A stretch of DNA of 64,000 nt, from the NCBI GenBank assembly GCA_001599715.1, contig BCHU01000009.1, positions 930,001 to 994,000 on the forward strand. Direction: 5' to 3'. The DNA comes from Phaeotremella fagi. Lineage: Eukaryota > Basidiomycota > Tremellomycetes > Tremellales > Phaeotremellaceae. The translations under genes and the position numbers were made by a program. Positions 49,716-63,760 of this stretch are shown in pieces. Position 1 is the stretch's first letter; every line of letters starts with the position of its first letter. A model generated the notes under the pieces. The model made no database searches. It saw only the letters and a list, made by a program, of their open reading frames with translations, and had not been told where the DNA came from.

Positions 49716-50451
49716 GGTGGAAGAGGTTGTGGAGGAAGTGGATGTTTGTCGAGGCTAGGCCTTTACTATTATGCTTAGAACAACTTAAATTAACTTAAAT
49801 CATTTAATCAATAAGTCAAGTCATTGTGTATCTTGCGTGAATAAAGGAAATGGGATTGGAATAAAGAAGCAATCTGAATGGTAGTGCATTAATAGCGTCG
49901 TCAAAATGATTATGTTAAGGTGTAACCACAACGAAAATACATCAACCACCCTTCTACCACACTAAATCAAATCGAGTAAAACAAAGGTGTAGCTACCAAT
50001 AGGTGACTCAGAGTCCTCAGATAAGAATATCCTCGCCAAAGTTGTTTTAAGAAAGTAGCTCCTAAGACCAAAGACAATTAACCACGACGAGAAGTTTAAC
50101 CCCCCCGAGGCAGTAACTGAAGTCAATCGATAGGTGAGTCGATCTAAACGTCGTGTCTGGCCTCTGATATCGTTTCGATCGCTACGTCCATCTTCCCACC
50201 GTAGTAGGGAGACGGGAGCTATACTCGAGTATCTGAGGAATTTGCGATGTTATGGTTTTGTAGAAGAAGAAGGAGGAGATTGGGCATTAATTTGGTACGA
50301 GGGCAAGCGGTACGCTGTCAGGAAATTTTGTTTGTTTTTGATTATTATTTTCAATTTATCCCGAGGAGTTGGTGGGATAGTAAATTGGTCAATTCTATAC
50401 CGACATTTTATACAGATAGTCTTCACCACCATCACCAACCCCCACCCCACC
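49716..50451. other. Intergenic region upstream of MRP51
   Basis: About 735 nt. The reading frame of MRP51 stays open upstream to 50134, but that part is low quality as protein and lacks family resemblance, so I treat it as leader. A C-rich run lies at about 50100-50107. Confidence 0.55.
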
Positions 50452-51843
50452 ATGTCCTCAACATTCCCAACCCTCCTCCGGAGATCAGCTTTCGTAACCC
50501 ACGATCCATCCATAACAAGGGTTTACACTTCTAACCAATCTTCGACCTCTAAATACGGAGATTGGGGTTTCAAATCACCCATCTCAACACCCAAAGGTCC
50601 ACGATACATTAAAATCAACAGTCTAGACGCTGGAGTAGGTGTTGGTACAGATTGGAGATCTGCCGAGAAAGAAGCTCGTTTCATGGAATCATGGGGTGAT
50701 GGGAGTGTTCCATGGACGACTCCAGTTGAAAAGGAGCGTCGAGGGAATGAAACCAAGAAATTTACCCTTCATGATCATTATTCTATTTTCCCTTCGACTT
50801 CGGTTCAAAACGAGAACGTTGGTGAGGATGATAAACATTGGATTCCGGATGTGGAGATTATGAGTCAGAAGGAATTTGATAATTATTTGGAAGAGATCAG
50901 GTCGAATAGAGCTTTATTTTTGAAACAGAGATTTGAGGCTGTCGATCAAGACATTCAAAATGCCGGTGGCTCATCGTCCACTTCGGATTCTTCTTCTACT
51001 TCACAATCAATTCAAAATCACCATTCGATATTACCTGAAGATAAAACTATCATTTCACACACTGCATCTAACGAATCGCAAATCACCCAATCAGTAGATT
51101 TCCAATCCCAACTAGTTAAAACCAAACTCGATTCCGTCACTTCCAAAAATCTAAAATCAAACCCCCACATTTTATTCGGTTTAAACTATTCCCGTCAAAC
51201 TCCAACATCCATCCCATCAATTCCAAACGGTTTACATAAAGGTCGAGTCCTGAATCAAGAACAATCAAACAATTCGATGAAAGCTTTGAAAAACAGTAAC
51301 TACGGTACGAACAATGATTGGACGATTGGGATTGGTGGTTTGACAGCGAAGAAATCTAATCAAGGTGATAAAACGACTGATAAGAATGGATTAACGAAAT
51401 TCGATTTCAACGGTCAAAACGATAGAGGTGTTTCGAATTTTAGGATTAAACACGCTGAATTGAAATCGGCACCTACGGTTTTGAACGTCAACGAACTTAG
51501 GTTACAGGATCTGTATCGAGCCACTAGACCTACTTCATCGGCTAAACTTCGTAATCCACTTGATACAATGACATTCAATATCATTGTTGAGGACGTTGAT
51601 GAATACTCGTCGAATTTGGGTTTGGGTTCGAAGGATTGGGTAGCTGTCGAACCGAAAAGTACAGATGTGGGTCGTGAAGGTGATTTAGGGAATCCATCCG
51701 CTTTCGGGAATAGGAAACAAGATAGGTCAATAGGTGCAAGTGTTGCTCAGATGCACTATGAAAAGAGATCCCAGGAAGAACAAGGAAGAAGAGTTACAGG
51801 TCTTTTAAGTAGAGTCGTTCCGAAAGAATCACCTGTTGCGTGA
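50452..51843 (+). CDS. MRP51: Mitochondrial small-subunit ribosomal protein Mrp51 (bS1m family)
   Basis: Uninterrupted frame of 463 aa, one of very few intronless genes here. The N-terminus MSSTFPTLLRRSAFVTHDPS, then RVYTSNQSSTSKYGDWGFKS, PRYIKINSLD and DWRSAEKEARFMESWG, follows the fungal Mrp51 family. The GDWG(F/L)K and RYI-x-NS-D motifs are the clearest parts. The second half is Asn/Ser-rich with later conserved-looking blocks (LNVNELRLQDLYRATRP, TMTFNIIVEDVDEY). Mrp51 is part of the mitochondrial 37S subunit and is linked in yeast to translation of COX2 and COX3 mRNAs. I chose 50452 as start because it follows CCCCACC and yields a family-like basic, Arg-containing head; the open frame upstream gives 106 extra residues with no such character. 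Confidence 0.85.
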   Translation: MSSTFPTLLRRSAFVTHDPSITRVYTSNQSSTSKYGDWGFKSPISTPKGPRYIKINSLDAGVGVGTDWRSAEKEARFMESWGDGSVPWTTPVEKERRGNETKKFTLHDHYSIFPSTSVQNENVGEDDKHWIPDVEIMSQKEFDNYLEEIRSNRALFLKQRFEAVDQDIQNAGGSSSTSDSSSTSQSIQNHHSILPEDKTIISHTASNESQITQSVDFQSQLVKTKLDSVTSKNLKSNPHILFGLNYSRQTPTSIPSIPNGLHKGRVLNQEQSNNSMKALKNSNYGTNNDWTIGIGGLTAKKSNQGDKTTDKNGLTKFDFNGQNDRGVSNFRIKHAELKSAPTVLNVNELRLQDLYRATRPTSSAKLRNPLDTMTFNIIVEDVDEYSSNLGLGSKDWVAVEPKSTDVGREGDLGNPSAFGNRKQDRSIGASVAQMHYEKRSQEEQGRRVTGLLSRVVPKESPVA

Positions 51844-52093
51844 GGAATAGGTTTATGTAGTTTTTTTTTTCAAGACGAGATGCATTTTTCATCGTCCTCT
51901 ATTTCGTTCGTCTGTACGAGTACCCTTTTTTGAGTTTCTACAGTACTAGTATTTCTACCGTACTCTTCGACATGTCTTACCCAACTACGGTGTACCAACG
52001 GAACCAAAAATATTTCGGATTGTTGTTGTTCGTTGAATTGTTTTTCGTATTATTGAGCTCAGCAACGTTTTCTCATTAGTTTTTCTGGACACG

Positions 52094-55011
<2,918 letters not shown>

Positions 55012-55167
55012 TTTTGTGATACAACGGAGGATCTGTTGGTCTGGGTTTTATACTTTATCTTGGGTGCTTGTGACGTCAAGATGTCATTATACAGATTCCT
55101 ACACATAATACACATTATTTACAACTATCTGTTGCAACGTTTCTGGAAATGCAATGAACTGATACTC

Positions 55168-56821
55168 CTATTCCCAAACCACTTCGATCCAACGTCTCCC
55201 ACCCCCTCGAATGACTTTCAACAATTTCTTCCTCTGTTTCATCATCTCTCCATGATCAAAATCATCTTTCTGAGTAACCAGACAATTCCCATCATCACCT
55301 ATGAATCTTCCAATCTCTTCACCGGGAGTTCCATGTAAAGATTGAAGGGGTGTGGTGATTGTTCCTCTACCTATCGATTTTTCTTTCTCGTTCTCGTACT
55401 CGTTCTCGTTCTCGTTGGGAGGGGAGGTCGGTTGATAAGTCCGTAAACCTAATATTCGGAGAGAGGGGAGATGGGAGGTTACGGGGTAAAGAAGATTTTG
55501 GAGTGTTAGGGGTGTCATTGTGAATGGGAGATATGATAGATCAAGAAACTGAGACGAAATTGGTACGATCGAACAAAAACTTTTATACAATCAAACCCAC
55601 CTTCAAAACTATTAATCTTCTAGCTAAAATCCCAAACCCTCTTCTCCATTCGTTCTCAACCCCCAATCCCGAACTTAGACCTACACCCACACCCAATCCC
55701 GGACGTATGTTGATAACCCTACAACCCGCCAAACCAAGATTTCGTAAACTTATCGGTAAGACCATTGATAATTTTTCAAGATCTACTGGTAAATGACAGA
55801 AACTTAGGTTGAGAGATGTTAGAGATAAGAAAGGTAGATTCGGTAGTTGTCTCAAGAAAATGTGTGGGCTAGGGTGAAGGGTTAATGGGAGATGATTTAT
55901 TAGGTTTGATTTGATTTGGATCTGAGAGGTGTCTTCCCAATCTCCTTGATCTTCTTTTAGTTGTGATGGAGATTCTTCTGTTAGGGAATGGGTGGTTGTG
56001 GTCGATCGATAACCTAATAGAGCTTTTAACGACTTGTCACTCATTCTTAATGAGCTTCCCTGGGGTTGGATTGAACTTAGTTCCATAAGCGCGATCTTTA
56101 AATGCGGATCCAAGTATGATATCTGTTGTTTGAAGACTTGTCCGAGTGTTGTATCCGCCGTCGAACGTAATTCACCATCCTCAGAATCGGTAGAATCAAA
56201 ATGAACCAGCTCTTCACTTTCAAGATGTTCCAATACAACTTTCAAACAGAATTCGATCAATCTATCTGGGCCTTTGGCTTTTGTTGTTATATTCTCGTAT
56301 CGTGCTATTCCAGGAGTATTCACGAGGATATGTGAAAATAATGATGAAGCTTTGATGAGATCTTTACTGGAAACTACATCGGATTGTTGTTGGTGTTTTG
56401 GAGTGATTGGTATAGCCAATGATGAAGTCGGTAGATTTACCCAGGAAGGTGGAGGAGCTGGACCTGCAGTGGAACGTCTAGCAGCAGTCTGAGAGATGTT
56501 CGATCGACGTAGTAACTCGGCTCTAATCATTAGTGCTAACCTGTGAAAAAAGACTTACGGATGAATACCACCATTCTCAACATCGACTAAGCCGTTGACA
56601 GGATTTGAATCGACAGCACTAGCCCTTACATTCGGTAACCATATTCTATCTCCGCTGAGATTGGAGGGTTGAACTCTAGTGACAGGTCTTGAGATTCTTG
56701 ATCGTGAAATGAGATCGTTAACGCTTGAAGATTCTCCTCTCTCATTGGAGGAGGTTGACGCAGATGTGGATGTGGATGAATTGGTGATCAGATTTTTGAA
56801 CGTTGGTGCATGCTTTGGCAT
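55168..56821 (-). CDS. Unrecognised leucine-rich protein
   Basis: Three exons on the minus strand (56821-56559, 56522-55601, 55548-55168) total 1566 nt, giving 521 aa. The N-terminal about 90 aa are Ser/Thr-rich with RISRPVTRVQPS, followed by a helical region with PPPSWVNLPTSSLAIPI and LIKASSLFSHILVNTPGIAR. The C-terminal 230 aa contain leucine-rich-repeat-like lines: LPNLPFLSLTSLNLSFCHLP, LEKLSMVLPISLRNLGLAGC, ARRLIVLKFLDLSYLPF and LPSLRILGLRTYQP. A Glu/Asn microsatellite-like tract (NENENEYENEKEK, about 55380-55415) interrupts them. It ends RRWIEVVWE. The repeats are irregular LRRs that could form a short solenoid for protein binding. The first intron is only 36 nt. I do not recognise the ortholog. 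Confidence 0.8.
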
Positions 56822-57069
56822 GAGTGGTGCTGATGCTGGATGTGGATGTGGGTGTTGGATGTTGATTGCTGGTTAGAATTGCAAAAGCAGAAGAGGAAGA
56901 AGATTACCCCGCATTTCTTCCAGGCTTTACCCCACATTTCCACTCCACTTTATGACTACCCACCCAGACCAAGTGACCGCATGATCTCTCTCTCTCACAT
57001 CTCTGGATCTACCTTGATTTATATCATATTCATCTTCTTGAAATCATTGTCATTCCACAAGGACAAACC

Positions 57070-60000
57070 ATGAGCTCCCTACTAGGTCTCAAGAAATCTC
57101 TTCCGGACTATCCTCAACTCAACTTTGAGGCTCGTAAGTTCATTCCACTACCCTCCTTTGTTTCAACGTGCTCACCGACGATCCAGGACCTAAACATCTC
57201 TCTTCAATCAAAGGTCGACTTGATCAGTTTATCGTAAGCTTTCCCATATCTTGATGATAACCACAAGCTTACTCAACAATAGGGCGGTCATTATGCAGAT
57301 GCCAATCTTTCAGCTTTACTCTTCGCTCATCGTCTTGACGACGTAGATCATGTTAAACTTGAAGTATGGTCTGCCCCTGGACTCTCCAAACCTGATTTTG
57401 AAGAGGCCAAGAGACAAGTGTACAAACCCGCAAAAAAGGGCGAACGATTTGGACCAAGTTGGGTAAGATTCTGACTAAAGGATGATAACTGAGTGATAGA
57501 CCAATCATTGGTTCAAAGTGACTATCCATATTCCAGCTGGCTGGGAGGATTATGAACGGGTTCAATGTAGGTTTCGCCAGGGAGATATGTAGCTAATACT
57601 TCTAGTCGAATTCGATTGTTCGGGTGAAGCTATGATTTTCACTACAGACGGTGATCCCATCCATGGTAGGTCAAAACCTGTATCTCAAACTGACATTAAG
57701 GTCTTACCGGTGGATTCGGTGGTGATCGCCGTGTTGAATTCATTATCCCACCTGCCGCCCGTAAAGCTGGCGTCGCACACTACTATGTCGAAGCTAGCTG
57801 TAACGGCATGTTTGGCATCAACGACATGGATCCTCCAGATGTAAGCTTATGGCTAATCATCACACTCACGTCGTAGCCAAATCGATACTACAAGCTCAAT
57901 TCTGCCGATCTAGTCGTCCCTAATCAAGAAGCCTGGCGACTCATGTGGGATTTCGAATGTCTTCATCAGATCATGCAAAATCTTCCTGGGGATTCTTCTT
58001 TGGGACAAAGGGCTCAATGGGCAGCCAACGAAATCATGAACGTGTTCCAAAGAGGAAGTTTGGAGAGTGTACCTAAAGGAAGAAAGGTTGCCGAACTGGT
58101 ACTTGGTTCCAATTGGGAAGCGGAAATCCAGTCGGAAAGTGAAAAGGCTCCCAAGCAAACTGGAACCCTTTGGGGTGTTGGCCATTGGTACGTCTTGATC
58201 GATGAATCCACTGACCCAATAGCCACATCGATACCGCTTGGTTATGGCCATTCTCAGTAACACAACAGAAATCAGCTAGATCTTGGTCGACTCAGTGTGA
58301 TTTGATTGATAGATATCCAGAACACAGATTCTCAGCAACCCAAGCTCAACAATATAAATGGCTTGAACAGCTCTACCCAACCTTATTCCAACGTATCAAG
58401 ACCAAGGTCGCTCAAGGAACTTTTCAACCGCTCGGAGCTACCTGGGTAGAAATGGATACTAACGTACCATCTGGCGAAGCGCTTGTTCGACAGTTCCTGT
58501 ATGGTCAACGTTATTACGAGAGTAGATTTGGGTTCAGATCGGAAACTTTCGTTTTGCCAGATACTTGTAGGTTGGCATTTGGATTTGGACTGATGGAAAG
58601 TTGGATACTCTAGTCAGCTTCCGCAGATCAGTAGACAAGCTGGAGCGCATAATTTCTTCACTCAAAAGTTGTCATGGAATTCGATGTAAGCAATGTTTGG
58701 ATAAACCTGCTGACGAAACAGCAACTCTTTCCCCCATTCTACTTTCAACTGGGTTGGTCTTGATGGATCCCAAGTTTTGACCCATATGACACCAGTGAAT
58801 AACTACAACAGTCAGTAGGTGAAATTCAAAAGCTCTACTCACTCCAGGTGTAATATCGATGACATCCGTCGAGGAACGACTGGACATAAGAATCTGGAGG
58901 TCACAGGTGAGAAAATCATTGAAATCAAGCTAATCCATAGCTCAATCTCTACTTCTTTTCGGTAATGGTGATGGTGGTGGTGGACCCACACCACCCATGC
59001 TTGAGAAACTACGTCGAGCGCGAGCAGTTGGTAAACAACATGATGCTGGTGGACAACTTCCTTTGGTCAAGATGGGTGGCAGTTTTGAGGAATTCTTCGA
59101 TAGCGTTCGTGAGGAAACTTTGAACGGATCTAAATTACCCAACTGGTAAGCGCTGATATGTAATTTGACTGATCAATCAAGGCGCGGCGAGCTTTACTTT
59201 GAGCTTCACCGGGGAGTGAGCTACTTTACTGAATAATTTAGAAATACAACTAACTAATGTAGACATACACCTCCCACGGCTCAATCAAGAAAGGTAACAG
59301 AAAGAGCGAGATTCTCATGCGTGAAGCGGAATACGCTGCAACTCTAGCCAGTCTTCTCGATCCAAGTTACGTCTATCCAAAAGAGGTGAGCATTACGCCT
59401 GGACTGTTCTGATGCATTGCAGAAAATCGACGACGCTTGGGAAGATTTGCTTTTATGCCAATTCCACGACGTTCTTCCTGGAAGCGGTATCGCTATGATC
59501 TACGAAGACGCCGAGACGAAATATGCAGGTCTTCAAAAGTCTATCACCAAGGTTTTGAATGACGCCTATGCTGTTGTCTATGGCGGTTCATTACCTCTTG
59601 AAGAAGGTGCTACTCCACCCAAGGCTGGACGACTGTTCGCCGTAAACACACTTCCCAACTACCCTCGTCAAGCTGTTGTCGCTGTTCCACTCACTTCACA
59701 TGCAGAAGTCAAGGCATCATCCGCTCAAATCTCTAAAGATGGAAAGAGTGGCTTTATACTCATTGACGCCAATAAGGCTGATCAACCACAAATTGGTGTT
59801 CCTCAAGGTCTCTATGCGGATGTTCAGCGTGTCTCTGGTAAGTTGGGTTGATTTAATGGACTGACTTTACAGTACAACGTCTTGGTGATGATGGCTTCCT
59901 TATGGCCAATGGATCTGTCTCTTTCAAAATTGAAAGTGGTAGAATCACTAGTATTGTCGATGTCAAGCTTGGGTGAGTGGTTTAAGTGTACATGGCTGAT

Positions 60001-61514
60001 TATTTTGCAGTAAAGAACTTATTCCTGAAGGGATGACAGGAGGAATGGTCATTATGGAAGATCATCCAAATTACTGGGAGTAAGTTTTCGCATAACCATT
60101 CAGCTGACCCTTTTAGTGCATGGTGAGGCATACAGCGAAGTGCTTTTTAAGAGACTAATGACTTGAAGGGATGTCGACTCTTTCCATTTGGAAAAGCAAA
60201 CTCATCTCAAATTTGGCTCGGTATCTATTCTTGAAGAAGGTCCATTACGGGCTACTTTGGGAGCTAGTCTACAAGTTGGCCAGAGTAAGATGGAGATTGA
60301 AGTAAGCTACATTTGCTCTTTTCATTGCGTTGATAGCTTACAAGGATCTAGATCTCGCTCGATGCTATATCAGGTAGGACATACCATTAGCCAAACTGAC
60401 AATCCAGCATCGGTCAAAGCTGATGCCAGAAGTTTGATCAATTTCAATGCTGTAGTGTAAGTCTTGCCCTTGAAGCACTACTGACAGCTGCTAGTGATTG
60501 GAGAGAAAAGCATCGTTTCTTGAAATGTGAGTTGCGGCTTGAACCCTGACTGATCTCTGTAGTCGAACTTCCACTCGATATTCACTCGGACAACGCTACC
60601 TACGAAACTCAGTTTGGAGCGATCTCAAGACCAACTCATAGGAACACTAGCTGGGATGCTGCCAAGTAAGTATTGACAGTACAATTAAAGCTAGTACAGC
60701 AATGCTCATACGTTACAGATTCGAAGTTTGTGGACACAAATTTGCGGATCTATCTGAGGTAGGCGAGAACACGAAGGAATACTGATCACAATTAGTACGG
60801 TTACGGTGTTGCTGTTCTCAATGATTGTAAATACGGCTAGTGAGTTGAAATTGACACTACTGTTACAATTGCTAACCTTGATAGTGCAACTGAGGGTAAC
60901 GTCATGCGCCTATCCCTTCTTCGAGCTCCTACTCAACCAGATGCGGATTGTGATATGGGAACCCACGCTTTCTCTTGGGCTATTTACCCTCATTTGGGTA
61001 CTTATACCGAAAGTGACGTTGCCCAGGTGGCATACGCTTACAACACCCCTGTTCATCGTGGGTCATTGAGATAGAGGTGGTTACTGATAAAAAGTCCGAT
61101 ACCAAACATCATCTCAGCTTGCTACAGAAAAAATGGCTATCTCGTCACCGTTCACTCTGGACGGGGCACCAAACGTCATGCTTGAAACCATCAAGCGTGG
61201 TGAGGATGACGATTTCAAATCTGGAAGTGTTAGAACTATCATTTTGAGATTGTTCGAACAGTATGGTGGACATGCGAAAGCTACTCTTAACATGTAGGTT
61301 ATCATGTTGGGCGATACTGATTCATAGCACCAACGTCGACGTTGTGAAAGCCGAATTGGTAAACATTCTTGAAGATCCTTTGGGTGATTTGGAAACTGCT
61401 ACCAGTGGTACGGGATCATCTTTGAAACTCGACTTCAGAGGTTATGAGATCAAGACCGTTCGCCTTACTTTGGCCAAGGTCAAGAAAGAGGCTGAGCCTT
61501 GGATCAAGCTTTAG
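57070..61514 (+). CDS. AMS1: Alpha-mannosidase Ams1 (glycoside hydrolase family 38)
   Basis: Large gene of roughly 1,100 aa broken into more than 20 exons by introns of 34-60 nt. Catalytic blocks: [13 protein letters not shown] with the zinc His and Asp (split by a 35-nt intron at 58188-58222); [33 protein letters not shown]; and the nucleophile Asp in [16 protein letters not shown], restored across a 34-nt intron at 58567-58600. Then come [31 protein letters not shown], the [15 protein letters not shown] block, and [11 protein letters not shown]. In yeast Ams1 is delivered from cytosol to vacuole by selective autophagy and trims mannose from free oligosaccharides. No signal peptide is seen, consistent with that route. 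The C-terminal beta-rich part runs to the stop after [15 protein letters not shown]. Confidence 0.93.
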
Positions 61515-61630
61515 TGTAGGTAGGAAATTGATTAGCGTAAAGAACGGTCGTCTGTAAGAATGTCAAAACGGAAAATGCAAGTAGTATTTATACATCTATC
61601 AGATTAAGTTAAGTTACTTTCACTGTTGGA

Positions 61631-63420
61631 TCAACAACCGTCTCTACCAAAATCCGTTTTAACAGCTTTAACGACCCCGTCTACATCTTTAACAACCTCT
61701 ACCTGCTCAGTCTCGGCAGCATGAACATGAATCTTAACTTCTCTAACTTCTTTTCGTAATTTCATAATCTCCTCACGAACCCTCTGTTCAACACTATGAC
61801 TTTCGAAAACCGTCATAAGCGGTGGAACCTCTATTGTCAAATCCAATAAAGTCTGACCACCAGATTTAACACCTCTAACATTTCTTATTCCCAACAACTC
61901 CTTACCGTCAATCATGTCTTTAACGATTTTTTCGATAGATTTCTGATTATTCGAATCGATCCCGATATCCAACAACTCTGTCACTGCAGTTTTGGAAAGT
62001 GCTAAACCTTGTTGGAGGATGAAGAAGGAGACTGCGATTCCACCTAGGGGATCTAGGAAATGGTAGCCTCCTAATGATGAGCCTAGGATTGAGGTTAGGG
62101 CGACTAGGGATGTGAGAGCGTCCGCTCGATGACTAAGGGTTGTTAGTTCCTTGGTTTGATGGTGGGACTTACTGTAGAGCGTTGGCCTTTAGGACGGGAC
62201 TATGTTCTTCTGCAGCTACTTTCGCTGTTATTCTGTATAACCATTCTTTGACTCCTACACTTGCTAGTGCGAACCATGCAGCATGAGGATTCAGGATTGC
62301 ACCACTTTCAGATCCGTGGGAGTGGGAATGGGAGTGGGAATGGGAATCTGTTAGACCTTCGATACCGTGATCATGGGGTATGGCTGATGGACCGTGAGAA
62401 TGGAATAATTCTAGGAGAGGTGATGGCACTGAATGAGGGAGATATTGGGCTATGTTGGCGAGTGATGAATCTGGCGGTAAGGAATCTAGATAGGGGAGAA
62501 GCGTTTGAAGTAATAGATGATATGAGTGTAGACCTATGCCGATAGCCCCACCGACTGAGATGTTAGTAATGTTTGAGTTGGTTGGCTTACCCAATATGAT
62601 ACTGACACCTAACGTCCCGCATGTCTCGAATTTACTGTAACCCCATGGGAAACGATCTGTCGGAGGTCGTCTCGATATCCTCCATGTCGCTAGAGTTACG
62701 AAATCCTGAGGACGTAGATGATCAGCTCTGATCCAGATGGTTTCATTTTGGGATTGCGTAGACGTACCCCTAATAAATCAGATAAACTGTGTCCAGCTTC
62801 AGCTAACAGAGAAGCTGAATTCATCCATAAGCCTGCTAAACCTTTCGTAGCCGTTAGAGCGACGTTACTTCCGAGTCCTACGAACACATCGCAAATGTCA
62901 GCGTCTACAAGACGATAGAGTTTCATTGATGAATCTTTGACTCACCCAATAAAGTTATCTTTGTTCCCCTATCCAGTTTCCCTTCTTTGAAGGCATTCAT
63001 GATCTGAGCTGCACCTTCTGTATGATCGTGGGCATGCGTATGAAACAAACCTCCATGATCATGATCATGGTCGTGTCCGTCATGCGAATGATCATGTTTT
63101 ACCGGTTTAGCTGAAGTCTTCAGAGGAGTAGATGCATCCGAATCACTAGATGTAGAAGCTTTGTTACTAGCACTACGTGACATTGGGGATTGATTTCCAA
63201 TTAATGACAAAGGATTCGAATAATTTGGTAAGATATCTACAAGACGACTTGTTGAACGTGTAAGTAGAGAGGGTGGATTGGGTGTCAAAGCTGATAAAGA
63301 TGATGTTGAAGATAAATGTCTATATCTATAGGAATGAAATTGTGGTTTCGTTGAGATGATTGATAAAAGATTTGATGAACAAGGACTTAATCTCCTTCTA
63401 GAACTGATTGAAACCACCAT
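61631..63420 (-). CDS. Mitochondrial cation-efflux transporter (Mmt1/Mmt2-like)
   Basis: Minus-strand gene with at least five exons; the start ATG complement is at 63418-63420. The first about 60 aa are Arg/Ser-rich (SSRRRLSPCSSNLLSI; YRYRHLSS), a typical mitochondrial presequence. A His-rich cytosolic or matrix loop follows (HDHSHDGHDHDHDHG; FHTHAHDHT). CDF membrane core: TATKGLAGLWMNSASLLAEA, GHSLSDLLGDFVTLATW, RRPPTDRFPWGYSKFE, GVSIILVGGAIGIGLHSYHL, then a second His-Ser repeat (SHSHSHSHSHGSES), FALASVGVKEWLYRI, HHRADALTSLVAL and the C-terminal domain (VRGVKSGGQTLLDLTIEVP). H-x3-D pairs for metal transport are intact. In yeast Mmt1 and Mmt2 move iron out of mitochondria. Metal choice here is inference; Mn or Zn is possible. 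Confidence 0.85.
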
Positions 63421-63760
63421 AACCAATTACTGTGTTGTTCCCTTTCTTTGGCTCGTGCGCAGTCCTAGTCCAGATTTATAAACGGTGTACGGAAATTGAG
63501 ATGAGATCAAGGTATCAAGATATCAAGTCTATCATGGATGAATTTATGTTTGGTAACTCGAAAGATTAGAGTGGAGATGTATGTAGGGTAGGTAGAATAG
63601 AATTTCTCTTAAATGTGGGTGGGTAGATGGAGGTTCGGGAAACTAACGCGAAAGACGATCAATCAACGAGTTGATCCGAGTACCATCAAATCAAGAACCG
63701 AATGCAATGCAAAAATTAGATACAGTAGATATAGCTATCCCCTCCTCTCCATCTCACCCC
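63421..63760. other. Promoter region of the MMT-like gene
   Basis: 340 nt between the MMT-like start and the stop of the next minus-strand gene. No CACGTG and no gene are seen. Confidence 0.5.

Noticed and set aside
50134..50451. In-frame 106-codon extension upstream of MRP51
   Set aside because: The extra residues do not resemble the family's N-terminus, whereas the ATG at 50452 starts a typical Mrp51 head; the extension is probably leader.
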